From: Onchocerca volvulus
Lineage: Eukaryota > Nematoda > Chromadorea > Rhabditida > Onchocercidae
Direction: 5' to 3'
Length of the DNA stretch: 64,000 bases
NCBI GenBank assembly: GCA_000499405.2
Contig: HG738137.1
Location: 23,358,546-23,422,545 of the forward strand
Shown: positions 14,012 to 27,078 of the stretch, piece by piece
Layout of the letters: every line of letters begins with the position of its first letter
How positions within the stretch are numbered: position 1 is the first letter of the stretch
The notes under the pieces: model-generated
What the model was told of the DNA's origin: nothing
The model's input: the letters and a program-made list of their open reading frames with translations, nothing else
The model's database searches: none
Made by a program: the position numbers and the translations under genes

Positions 14012-17000
14012 ATGCTTTGGAATATTTTAATCATTTTTGTTATATTATTCTCAGAATCTGAACTTATCAGATATCCCTTATCATTATCAGCATCATCCTC
14101 AACGTTAAAACCAATTCCATACCTACGAACTTATTATACCACACAGAGAATGTATCCTTTTACTCCTGCAAATTCATTAAATTCGGCTGATATAGCTTTG
14201 GAAAATTTGGAGCAATTTGAAAAAAATCAAAATCACTTAGTTGTTAACGATATCAAAACACTGCAGCAGGTATTATTACTCGTCTATTTCACTTTTTTTT
14301 AACCTTTTCAGTTCGTTTAGTAAGTTTTTGTTGCTTATTAATAAATTAGAATAGTTATTTTGTTGCTTTTAATACACAATATAAAACATGAATTATTATT
14401 GATTAATTGTATAAACAACTTTAATCTTAATAGATAGGAAAATGAATTAAATAATTTTGGCTTCAAAGCTAATCGTTTTGGTAAAAAATAAGAGAATTCG
14501 GAATAATCATATTTATCTTTTTTTTTTTTCAGATTTCAATTAGAATTGATTTTGCATTTTTTTTAGAGATCCGAAGACAAATATTAGTTTAGATGATTTA
14601 TAAATACTTAAATTGACAATATTTAATTTTGCATCAATTTTATTTATTTGTGCTAAAATTGAAAATTCTTTTTCAAAATTTTGTTTTTCTAAAAATCTTT
14701 TCGAAACATTACTAAATCACTCATAGTGATAGTATATATCAAACAGGAAATTATAAAAGTTTTGATAAGAAAAATTTCAAATTAGAACTAACCAACTTAG
14801 CAAGTCAATCTAACAAAAAATTAGCCCATTCATTCGTTTATTTCTTATCATTTAAATACCACAAACATTTTAACCTATCTATTTATCATTGTCGATGATC
14901 ATTTTTATCACTTTTTTACATCAACAGGAAAACAATGAATTATTGCTGCTGAAGTTCTTTGTTAATTTTTGTCTCATTAATTAACGTAATTTTATTTTCG
15001 AAATTGTTGTTTTTCATCCATTGAACTTCATTTTCTCATATCGTATTATTTCTTTTTGTTCATTGGTTTTTTTACAATAAGCATAAAAATGAAAAGTATT
15101 CTTTTCTGCTCGTACTAATTAATTAATTAATCAATTACAAAAATGTGATACTCGAGTCGATTAGAGAAAAATTCAATCTTCAAGATGTCATTTCGAATTA
15201 AATCAAAACCAAGTGCTTGTTTGGTTATTTGAAATTTGACAGATTACTGATTGATTTTCAATATTATTAACAATCAATTAATAACAATTAGTTTTTTATC
15301 AACAGCAAATTACATGAAAATCGTATCATCCAAGCGTGAAATTTATATTTCAATCTAAATTTCCATAAGGGTAAACAATTAATAACATGGATGATTTGAG
15401 CATCGCAGTAATTTGAATCCAAAAATTATACTTTAAAATATTCTTTCGGTGAAATCGCTTGGAAAAGTGGAGTAGACTATTATTTAAACAACTAAAAAAA
15501 AGATATTTGTAATGAAAACTTGATTTTATGATATTCACTAAATTATTGTACAAATTTCATGAAAGATTAGATTCGTAAAATTTTATCAGCTGAAATTTGA
15601 AGAAAAAAGTCAAATGAATTTCGAAATTTTTTCTTATTTTATTGTGATAAATTGATAAATGCTACGTTCCGAAATAGCCGGTTTATCATCCAAATTTTTT
15701 TTCTCATGATCTGAACTTGTATATTTTGCCTTTTTAGATGACCAGAAGTTTAAATGATAGCGTAATACCTTTTTGATACTTGCTTTTCTTAGAATTTAAG
15801 TTTATTGAAGATAACGTCTTTCCTAATTTTATGATAATTGATAATGGCAAATTTATATGATTTATGTGATTTAAAAAAAAAAAAAAAAATTGAATAGATA
15901 AGTTCATTATGTGGAGAGGAAATTGTATGAAAGTTCAAAGATTATTCAATTTTTTCTATATAAAGTTCAATTACTACTTTTAAACTAATTGATTGTTATC
16001 CTTTCAAGGATATAATGTCATGTAATTTAAACTAATGATCAAAAAGTTGAATAGACACAAAATTTCTCGAACAATATTACGTGAATTGTCACGTAAAATA
16101 CAAAGATGATATCCAATAATGCTATTAGCCATAATATATCATAGCAATTATTCAATAATAATAATTTTTTGCCAAATTATTTCAAATTCTTTTCAATTAC
16201 TAACTTTATTTTAACTTTACTTACCGTTCAATTTGTTATTCCAGATTGCAAGAATGACGAACCAAAACTTACAATCAATGACAACATATCATAAACAGTT
16301 ATCAGATTATTATAATCATGAACAAACCGAGAAATCGGGTAGTAATGAGCAAGTGATATCAGATCCTGATAATCATTTATGGCCTTCTCATAAATTCATT
16401 GATAAAAATTTTAAAGACGAAGGACAGTGGTATGATGGTAACTTATTTTTATATTTTTCTAATTATACATTTCGATTCTATTTAAAATCATTTAATGGGT
16501 AAGTTAGTACTAGTAATTTCCTCAAGAGTTATTGTATTCAAATGTTTTGCGTCTTTTTTTTGCGATACTAAATATTGTATTCTATTTATGTGATTCATAA
16601 GTATTATTCAGAATCTCTAATAATTATTCATGATTCTTGTAGTCTGTATCACTTACTTCTATTAATGTGATACTAAGCATTGTTTAGAATCCCTAATAAT
16701 TATTATTAATTAATGATTCTTAAAAGTTTGCATAAATCAAATCCAACTTGCAACTTATTGCTTCTCATTATTACTTCTGTTAAAGTGTTGGAATTGATTA
16801 AATTAACTAATAATTAGATATTTGAATATTAAATGTATAAATTAAGTATACGTTTCACTTTAATAAATTGACTGAATTATCACTGTTAATAAATATGCAA
16901 GATTCGTTTATATTGTTAAGAAATATATCAACTTTGTGGATGTAAGTTTATAGTTTTGTAATATTTAGACTGATTTATGTATTTAGGTTTGTTCAGCAAA

Positions 17001-20000
17001 TATATTTGTTACTACTGTATAATGCATATCTTGATTATCGATATTTAAATTTCAACAATATGCCATAATATATTGAAGTTTTCAGATCAGTTGTAATTTT
17101 ACAGTTTTAACTTTCATTGCAGATCATAGTGATATGGATTATAATACAGAAGATCCAAAAATCGAGTCAACATTTCAATCAACTCATGCAGAATTTCATA
17201 AAATATCGAATAATCTAAATGATACACATATTTCCGAGGTCATCAATGACTCAACTTTGCATTCCCTTGAAGGTTCGATCGTAAACTCTGATATTTTACA
17301 TTGAAATTTAATAATTTTTGAAATATTCTATTTTCAATAGTTCTTGAACAATTCAATGATGCATAAATCCTAAATAGTTTTCTCGATTTCACTATCCTAA
17401 ATCGAAAAATTTTTATATTATTGTTAGATGGTGTGTTGTATAATTACTTCAATCGGTTATTAAAATATTACTTTGAAAAAACAAATCCAGTTTTTCGAAC
17501 AGTTACGCTTACTTACGTGTAAATTTTACGTCATTTTCGCAGTTTCATTGTTTTATATCAAAAAATTTGTAAAACTATGAATTATTCTAACTTTGATTAG
17601 AACTGATTAGATGATTATTCTCTTATCAATCAGAATTATTTGAAATGACTGTCATCATTCGACATCACATAGTTAAGAATTCTTGTCTTTTATCTATTAT
17701 ATATAAGTTTCTCATGCGTATTATCTCTTATACGTATAACTTTTTATTGCTCAATGCGAAATCTCTACTAGATGAATTAAGAAAAGGTAGAAGATAGAAA
17801 TGTAAAATTCCTTTTAGAAGTTAATTTTCGAACATGTACTTAAAATTAATTCGTTTCTTTTTCATATTATTCGTATTCAGTAGTTTTGTGATTTTGATAT
17901 TAAGTTAATTTTTTATATAAATTTTTTTTTTTGAAAAAAGGTTATTCGTACAATATAAATTTTCCGTAGAAAAATGAATTAAAATTAAAATTTAAAATAA
18001 ATTAAAACTTAAAAACGAACAAAAATACAGCTTTGATAATGAGTGAAAATTGATTATTTGCAGGAAAAATAGGATTTGGTCTTGGTTTATCATTATTGTT
18101 TCTTCTCTTGATCATTCTTATGTATATTATATATCGCGAATGGTTACAACGATATTTACAATCAAAAAATGATTCAAATCATAATTCATATAATCGTGAT
18201 TTTTGTTTTGATTGTGATTTTGCTAGAAAAATGACGCTGAAGAAAATAACGAATATCAGTATTCGAAAGCTGCAGAATCATTATGACGATGAAATTGATC
18301 GATGCCATAAGCATATTCCTGATATGTAAGCGTGAATTTAAAGTTTTGAGTTGTGATAATAATTTAAATATCAAATATTAGTTATTTCCTTGATAAATCA
18401 GCTTAGTTTCACAGCTATATCAGGTTTAATTTATAGTTTCCTGTTTGTTTGATCAAATTATTGCTCTTTTAAACAATTGGTTTTTCATCTTGTGCGGTCC
18501 TTTTTTTGTTTGCCTAGTATTTCCGGATGCATATTTGTTTAAAAAAAAAAAATAATAATAATTTGGTCAAAAACCAAAACTAGCTCTCGTATCAATAGAG
18601 ATAAAAACAATTAAGTTTTGTCCAGTCGAACATATTAATTATAATTAAGCATTTTTTTTAATTTATAATTTCCTTTGCCACATCATCGATGAAATATTAA
18701 GGTGGAATTTTCCAGGAAATCATAAAGTTGATGTTAAACTTAAAATTTTCATAGAAAAGAACTTAGGATTTCTTAGAATAGTAATTCTTTATCTTTCTTC
18801 TTTTTTTTTTTTTGCTTTATTTTAGCGATAAATATAGTTCAGGAAAAATGATAATGCAGATTAAGTTAGTCTAAGTTAAAGAGTATTATAAAAATCCAAA
18901 AAAACTTATCATAATAATAGCGATGGACAAGTTTCTTTCACTTTCAATAAAAAAAGAAAAAAATTCCATCCTTATTAGTTAATATTTATTTCAGTAATTT
19001 CTTTTCCTCTTTTTTTAAGCGAAAATTTATGGTTGTTGGAAAAATCACGATTGGTAGTATTCCATGAAATGAAACTTGGTTCTGGAGCAGTTTGTAACGT
19101 CTACAAAGGTTGCAATTCTCGCATTTCGCATATTTCCCATAATATATTCAAATCCAGCCATTTATACATATATTAATAAAAAAATGATAATGATTTAAAA
19201 CACATCAATTTATAGTAAAGCATAAATAAGTCGTAGCTGACATTTTTCTTTGAAAAATGGAAATTTGTGAATCAGTTAGAAATAAATTAATGTTGTTTGT
19301 TAAATTGTATTTATGATAATTATGCCTCAACAATATTCTCAATAATCATATTTCACAGTAATTACAATTTATTGGACTTTTTTTCATAAATAAGTGATAA
19401 GTCATAAATTTGCAGGCTATCAATCACAAATTATGATAATAATATTTATACTATTAATGATTCTTTATTGATTGAAAAATAATGGCTAAAATGTCATTTA
19501 TTATTTTCTAATTTATAAATAAATTATAGCTAGAATCCTTATTAGTAGCATCGCTGATAATAGTATTTGATAACAATATCTGATACTGATAGCATACTGA
19601 TAATAGTATTTGATGACAGTAAATTGTTGTTCAAATAGTAATAATTTTTTCCTTTTTTTTTAATTTAAATTTTTTATTGGTTTTTTTTTTGTTTATCATA
19701 ATTTTTAGGTGCCATTGAGGGATTAGCACCAATTTGTAAAGTAAATCCATCATTAGCAGCTTTTGGAATATTCAAGGATTGCATGTGTGCTGTTAAAATG
19801 CTTCCATCTACTGCAGATGATACTGGACATGCAGATTTCATGCAGGTTTCCAATTTGAATATAATTATTGTAATAATTAAAGCAGTAATTTCGAGTGAAA
19901 AAAATTAAGTTGCAATTTTGTTAACAAATAATTGAGCTCAAATGCGATTTCATCAACTGAGAACAAAAAAAAAACCTCAAAATGGTATTTGAAATTTTTG

Positions 20001-22296
20001 CATTAAATTATTAATTTCAATGCTAGATTATTTAAAAATTGATTTAATTACTTCAGTTTTTAAATTTAATTACTTATTATTTATTTTTGTTCTTATATTT
20101 GTTGCAAACGCTTTCATTTCGTTTTTTTTCCTTCAATCTTACTTTAGCAATGTAACAAATAAGATTAGTTTCTTATCTTTATATCATTTGATGGAATATT
20201 AATATGAAAAAAAATATATATATACATATGTGAGAATAACCTTTGACCTATTCATCTTTTAAAACAGTTAAAATTTGCTTAAAATTATTGTAAAACTTGA
20301 AATTATTTTGCACAAATTTCGCTTATTTTTTAACTATATAGGATGATAATACATTTTTATTTTTCGCTATTTTTATATTTAATTTTAATTTTAGTTTACT
20401 GAACATACCTTAAATAGCGAGAAAGATGAAGAAGGGAAGGTATTAACATTAGTTTTTTATTTTTAATCAAAATTTTAGTTTATTATTTTTAATCGAAATT
20501 TCAACAATTTGAAATTGGAAATCGAATTGATTTCAGGAAATAAAATTCATGAAATCGCTCAAATATCATCCACATTTGGTAAGCATGCTTGGTGTAAGCA
20601 TCGATGATAACGGCAACATTATGCTACTCATCGAATATTGTGATTTGGGTGACCTTTTACATTTGGTACGAAATAAACGAGGCGAAATTATCATGGTTTA
20701 TCTCAATTTTATTCATTTTTAAAGGAAATATTGATTTGATGAGTTTTTAGGAAAAATTTACGAAAAATTAACAATTAATAATATATTTAAAGAGAATAAA
20801 GTCTTAATTTTACTGTTTCAAAAAAAAAGCAAGAGACAAAAAAAAAAAAAACTTTTTATCAGAATCAAACAAACGAACATTCAAAATTACGAATCAAGGA
20901 TTTGGTAACATTTGCATGGCAAATCAGTAATGGATTAGTAAGTTTATGTTATTAATTTAATTCATTTAAAATTTCTCATCAAATATGTTATCAATCAGAA
21001 AAATGGATTGGAAAAGAAATTTGGCCAGAAATTACTTATATTTTTCAAACTTGTAATATAGAAATCATGAATAAGCTAATGATTTATCTTGCTTTCGTTT
21101 CATTTATCTTTGATATGATTTCTTCTTTTTTGATTTTTCTTTCTCGCTTAATTCCTTTATTTATTTTGTATTTTCGTGCAATATTTTAATTCTTAATTAA
21201 AATTTTTCCTTTCTGGTCATGTTCGGGAATGCGAAAATCATATTTAAAAAAAAAAAAAAAGAAAAAATAAATCAAATACACGTAAATCATGTTTATCACT
21301 TAATTTATATATTCCCTATCTTTTTCTTCGTACAATAGTAAGTGTCTTTTGATAAGTGATACTAATAATTAATAACTTTTTTTTTCTTTATTTTTGTAAT
21401 TTACAAAATAGCTTCCTTGAAATTAAAAAAAAAATGAATTTAAAAGAAAATTTGAAATTAAAACCTAATGCCAATTATAAATTCACATTATAGGAATACT
21501 TGAGCAGTATAGGATGTGTACATCGTGATGTAGCTGCTCGCAACATATTTGTCAACGCTGCAAATATTTGCAAGGTTGGTTTTTTCCATGGGATTTGATC
21601 AATTTAAAACACATGCAATTATCATTTTGATAAGATAATGAGTTGAACACACATGAAGTTATCATTATGACAAGGCAATGAATTAAAGACACATGCAGTT
21701 ATCATTTTGATAAGATAATGAATTCCATTAACAAACATATAAATTAACACTTGAGTCAGTAAAAGTAGGTATATACTAAACCGATTCAAGATACTATAAG
21801 ACAGATATTATCAAGGTTGCTGGCATGACAGGTGATAAAACGATCTTGTTATCAGTATAGAAGTCTCGATAGAGTGAAATGACCCTAACTACGAGAATAT
21901 GCTGTGCTTTACAAACAATATAAAACAACGGGTTGGTGGTACCACAATTGATGATCTGACTAAGCCTATTAAAAAAGTGTTTAAATAAAAAATTTGCTAG
22001 AAAGACAAAGAGTGAACAATTTGTGTAAAAACTTTTAAGTGGATTTAAAGGTTGAAGATTTTCAATTTAGGAAGGAAGAAAAGTAAGAAAATGTATGAAA
22101 CAGGAAAATTGAACAGCGAACTTCAAAAGCACTTATCCCTCTGAGTAAGGATTAAATTATCGTTAGCTGCACTAGCTGTAGTAAGTTGCGAAGAAGAGGT
22201 ACTTTAGAGGAAATAAACTCGTGGTAAACACAGGAACTGTTGACTTTTTTATTTGAGTACTTGGCGAGTAAATATTGTTTTTGTTTCTGTTTTTTG

Positions 22297-22328
<32 letters not shown>

Positions 22329-24888
22329 ACAACAACAAAAATTGGAAAAAAAATTTAAATTCAATTCCCATTAGAGTATTATATTATTTGTGTCTCCTCT
22401 CAGGTTTGCTGTTGACATCTTCGAAAGCTTTACCTTCAATCATCTCTGCTAAAATCCCCTTCAATTTTGTTCATCGGTTGTTGTATATTCACATGCAGTT
22501 ATCATTTCGATAAGAGATAAATACAATTATCACTTTGATAAGTCAATTATCATTTTGATTGATAAGATATATAACAATATGCTGCTATTAGCTTAGATGA
22601 TACAATAAAAATATGAAATGTGAAATTGACATGAAAATGTACAAAATATCGACAACTTGAAATATGTGATATTTTATACTTAGTACTAATAATTTAATTC
22701 ATTTTCAATTTTTTCTTTTGTTCCGACTTTATTTTCGTTTATTCATTTAATTTCAATATATTTAAACTTTAAAAATAAGTACAATGATTATTTGTAATTC
22801 ATACTTTAATCTTGCTTCATTTAAAGATGCCATTTGCATAAACAACCAAATTTTTTTTTTTTTTTTTTTTTTTTGAATGAGCAACCAAATTCATAGAACT
22901 TTATAAGTTTTGCAAGATATGTAAATTTTGGATTTCTAATAGAAAAAACGGAATATTGAAAATCTATTTACTTCTATCTTCTTTTTTTTCTTTTTATTCC
23001 AATCTTTTTCAAATTGTCTGTTCCATTCCAATTCCAACCTAAAATCTGACAAAAAAATTTATCAAACAAACATCTTTCATTTACAAAATAAGCATCTCAT
23101 CATCTATTTCCTTGTTTTTTCGCTCCTATCTGTTTATTAACTCACTTCTCAATATTAGACCTTATTCATTTAAATTTACGAATTACATGCATATTGATGA
23201 ACAATTTTAAAGTGATCGATAGCTGCAACCTTCAAAATAAGTAATTAAGAACCATTCCAGAATTATATTGTAGTACCTTGAAATGCAAAAAAAAAATCCT
23301 TAAGTAGTTCTAAATTCGCAAATTTACCGAATAAACCGAAAAAAAAAAAGTTCGTTTCTTTTTTACAGATAGCTGATTTTGGATTATGTCGATTATCCGA
23401 TTCGTTTATTTACGCAGATCGTGGTCGCAGATTACCGTTAAGATGGATGGCACCGGAATCATTACGATCGTATGAATATTCAATTAAAAGCGATGTGTAT
23501 GTAACACTATTTCTTTTAATTTGCTCGGAAATTGAGAATCATTTCTTTTTTCTTTAAAATTATCATAGCGTCACTTATTGATAGCTTCAAATTTATATTC
23601 ACTGAAAAATTGGATAAGAAACTATGATTGGAAAAAAGTGAAATCTGGAATGTGAGCAAGTTAAAATGAATTTTTTACTTCCAAAGATTATTTTGACCTT
23701 GAAAATTAAGAATAAAAATTCAAGTTTTTTATGATGCATAATTTTGTCCAAGTCATTTCTTTCAATCATCAACTTTAAATATAATTTCAAATCTCGAAAT
23801 TTAACTTAAATCATCCCTTCGAATTTCAGATGGTCTTACGGAGTGCTACTTTATGAGATATTTTCATTTGGTGAAGTACCTTACGCACTTTTGCAAACTT
23901 CCGAAATTCTTGAATTCCTGAATTCAGGCGCACGTCTTAGTCAACCTCAATATTGTCCAGTTGATATGTTTGTTTTCTTTCCTTTCTTTGTTTTATTTTA
24001 TTTTTATTTTTCTCTCTTTGCAATAAAATACATTCGTTAAAAAAAAAAAACTTTATTTTAAAATTCACTTAATTTTGCTGGAAGACTAAATTGTTTGAAA
24101 ATGTGAAATCTTAATGATTATTCATTTTCAATAAAGTAAATAAACGTCTTATGGCAAAATTGCTTCCACGGAAAATTATGATTATACTTGCAAACTTATA
24201 TAAAACTACAAATAATTTCTTAAAAAATCATAAATTAATTCGAATTAATCACTGACGATCAATCAAGAAAGTCTACGAAATATCAGTTGTTTTATCATTA
24301 ACCTAATTTCGAAAACTTCAAATAACTCTTCGCCACAAAAAATTTATCAATCTCTAACCATTTTCCTTGATCTTATCAATGCATAACTTTGCACTATTTT
24401 CTCAATCTTAGCAATCTCTGCTATTTAATCAAATATCGCAAAATATTTCCTTCCATTTTATTTATGAACATTTTAGAAGCAGAAGAGTAATAATCTTCCG
24501 GAAATCTTTCCCTTTTACCATTTTCTTTTTTTCACATTTGAAAAAAAAAAAAAAAAAAACTGAAATTCATTAATTATTCGCGCTAGACGAAAAAAAAGCT
24601 CTCATCTCTGGAATATTTTAGTTGCAGACATATTTGTCATTTTCTGTTTTTGTTCTTTCACCAAATTTTAACTAAACTTAAAAAAAGAAAAAAAAAAGAA
24701 GAAAAGAAAAAAACGAAACAAAAATAATTTTTAGAAATACGGTAATGCTTCAATGTTGGCAAAATGAACCATCTTTGCGGCCTACTTTTGCAGAAATTTG
24801 CTCTATTTTACGAAGGATTCTGGAAGATAACTTCGGACATTATGGATATATGAAAACGATTAATGAGAATAATAATTCGATTGATTGA
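14012..24888 (+). CDS. Receptor tyrosine kinase with short uncharacterised ectodomain
   Basis: Thirteen exons join in phase into 622 residues: 14012-14269, 16245-16437, 17123-17272, 18064-18325, 19020-19108, 19709-19845, 20395-20439, 20537-20695, 20863-20937, 21494-21574, 23369-23496, 23830-23967, 24735-24888. Residues 1-16 resemble a signal peptide. Residues 17-200 are a polar ectodomain with no domain I recognise and NxS/T sequons at N183 and N192. A membrane span lies at about 203-224. The kinase has a Gly-rich loop (LGSGAVCNVYKG, 307-318), K347, likely alpha-C Glu E379, HRDVAARN (D468), DFG (D486), a candidate activation-loop Y498 and WMAPES (E513), so it should be active. An exon of 15 codons (364-378) lengthens the region before alpha-C. 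RLPLRWMAPES is typical of FGFR/PDGFR-type kinases; the short ectodomain recalls the nematode KIN-15/KIN-16-like group (inference). An AATAAA lies at 24923-24928. Confidence 0.88.
21608..22580. repeat. Repeats of an ACATGCAGTTATCATTTTGATAAG-like word in intron 10
   Basis: In the 1.8 kb intron between the catalytic-loop and DFG exons, a ~50-base unit containing TTATCATTTTGATAAGATAATGA is repeated about three times at 21608-21725, and related copies reappear at 22490-22570. A CAA-type trinucleotide microsatellite lies between them at about 22301-22340. The units carry a short dyad (TTATCA...TGATAA), so each could form a small hairpin. Confidence 0.6.
22301..22340. repeat. (CAA)n microsatellite
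   Basis: About twelve CAA units, with one imperfect junction, lie inside the large intron of the receptor tyrosine kinase gene. No coding role is apparent. Confidence 0.9.
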
Positions 24889-26382
24889 TTGATTTATTAG
24901 ATGGGTGAAAATTATTTGAACAAATAAAACAAAAATTTGCACTAATTATGTCAACCAAAAAAATTTTGCTGCAAAATCGACAAAAGTACAATTTTTTAGT
25001 CTTTTTCTTTCTTTTTCAACAATATGAATTTTTATTCTTCTCACTCCTAGTTTGCTTCTTTCTCATTCATTTCTTTTTTCTAATCAATTTAAAATGAATT
25101 CGACGAATTTTCAAACGAAAATTGCTGTTAAACTTTTCAATTTTATCTGCTAAATTATGTCAGAATTGTGTTAATATTTAACTAAAATAATGCTACTGAA
25201 TAATAAGCTTTGAATAAGAGAATTTTTGAGGAGATAATAATACTTGAAATCCATCCAAATTATTACAATGATATTTTCTCATCAAATTCATTTATCAGAT
25301 TTTGAAGGAAAAAAAAAAAAAGGCGAAAATCATTTTTCTACATTGATCTATCGAAATTGATGCTATTCATTATAAACTTATATAGAAATATTTATTTTTC
25401 AAACCATGATAGAGCAGATAATGGTAATCATGTAATAATACTGATAACAATGATGATAACAATCAAACTCTTCTATTCTAATGATTAAAACTATATTCTA
25501 TCAGAACTATTCACTCTAGATTAGTAGCAAAAATCACCATTAAGTTTCCAGTCAATTTAAAACTTTCCGAAAAAGTCTTACAATGCTAATACTATTTGAC
25601 TGAACTAAATTCAGTTTTCATAAGTAATGATTTCTTTTTCTTTTTTTTTTTTTTATCACATATTATTCAACTTTTTCGCCATCAGTCTCATCTGAACAAT
25701 GCCAGCAAAGTATCATAACTGGTAATTATCAAGAAATAAAGTTGCAAAAAAAGTAGGAATTGTTAATTGTAAAAATCAATAAACATACGGATTACACAAA
25801 CTATAGAAGCGGATAAATAAGATCTACAGAAATCGAATGATTCGAAATTCTTGCAAAAAAATAATTTTATTTCAGTCAAATGTTTACAAATCATAATTTA
25901 CCATACTGTAATCTTTTGTAATATTAGAATTTATTAGAAAGCGAAAAAAATGTGTGTGCAAAAGTTATACAATTTTGGTCTGTGATGAAACATGTAAATA
26001 TAAATAAACGATACAATATGTAGAGCATAAAAATACGGTAATAGTGAAGAATAAATTATGGTAAGTGGATGATTTACAGCAAATTACCATATCATTCTTC
26101 TATTATTTTGCCGAAAGAAAAAATTACAGTAAATGGATGATTTACAAGCAACTACCATATTATTTTTAATTTTAAATAATAAATATTTGCTTGACTAATT
26201 AAATTCCTCATATATAAAATTATCTTAATCACTTTGACGATCATTTTTCTAACATTGATAATCATGTTACTTACACTGACAGTAATAATTTATTGCATTT
26301 AGCAAAAAAAAAAAAAAAAAAAAAACTCATAATTTTTATAAAATCGAAAAAATGTGCAATTTTTTTTTTTGCATAATTTTCA
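24889..26382. other. Convergent intergenic region, no gene seen
   Basis: This is the 3' side of the receptor kinase (+) and of the 99-residue membrane protein gene (-), which point at each other. It holds a polyadenylation signal for the former (AATAAA, 24923-24928) and a two-copy direct repeat with period about 68 (GTAAGTGGATGATTTACA near 26061 and GTAAATGGATGATTTACA near 26129). No gene is supported. Confidence 0.6.
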
Positions 26383-27078
26383 TTAAATTGCAACAAAATT
26401 CCAATTACTCTGTAAGCCAACGATAACAATAATACCAGCCGTAATAACGGCAAGTATAGCAATACCAGCAAAATAAACGTAAAGTACTGGCGTACATTCA
26501 CGATCCAACGTCAAATTTAACCATTCTTGAATTCCCAATTTTGGTTCCTGCAAAATATTATTTACTAAATTATTCCTTTCTTAGTTGCCGAAGGGTAATA
26601 CAGTAATAGTTTGAAGAGATATTACTTCGAATTTGGAACAAAAATAACAAAATTTCAATTTGCTTACTTATCTTATTATCATAAATAATCTTCACTTTTT
26701 ATGTTCTCCTCTTAGCGAAATGACATGAATAATAATTAATTGGATTGATTAATTCAACGAATAACCTGATTAAAATTAGGATTATACCTAATCAATTTTT
26801 CATAAAGAACATCATTTAATTCTTACTCATCACATTTTGTTTATTAAAACTGAAAACTTAAACAATACATGAAATTGAGTCTAAATTTTGGTTGCTTTTT
26901 TTTTTATTGCATAAAAAAAAAATTAAAAAAAAAATTTCGATACTTGGCCAATCGCTTCTGATCCCACAGTTTCAAAATCAACTGTTTGTATTATATTCTT
27001 GACATTTTTAGCATCAGTACTAGGCGAAACATTGGGTGATTCAGAAGGCGTTAGCACTTCAGAATCCACTTTTGACAT
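26383..27078 (-). CDS. Small single-pass membrane protein, two exons, unknown family
   Basis: Exon 1 is 27078-26944 and exon 2 is 26547-26383, joined in phase 0 through a GTATC donor and a TTTTGCAG acceptor, giving 99 residues. An in-frame TAA lies just upstream of the ATG, so it is the first possible start on this transcript. Residues 1-60 are polar and Ser/Asp/Glu-rich, beginning MSKVDSEVLTPSESPNVSP, with a proline-serine patch at 11-20. One hydrophobic span covers about residues 66-90 (VLYVYFAGIAILAVITAGII), and the protein ends in a short QSNWNFVAI tail. There is no signal peptide, so a tail-anchored or single-span topology is likely. A sequon (NLT) occurs at residue 56. It was found by reading the reverse strand; the largest naive open frame here is in the wrong frame. 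I do not recognise the family. Confidence 0.6.

Noticed and set aside
22152..22364. Minus-strand frame with a poly-Leu segment
   Set aside because: The poly-Leu comes from the CAA microsatellite read on the other strand; it lies inside an intron of the receptor kinase.
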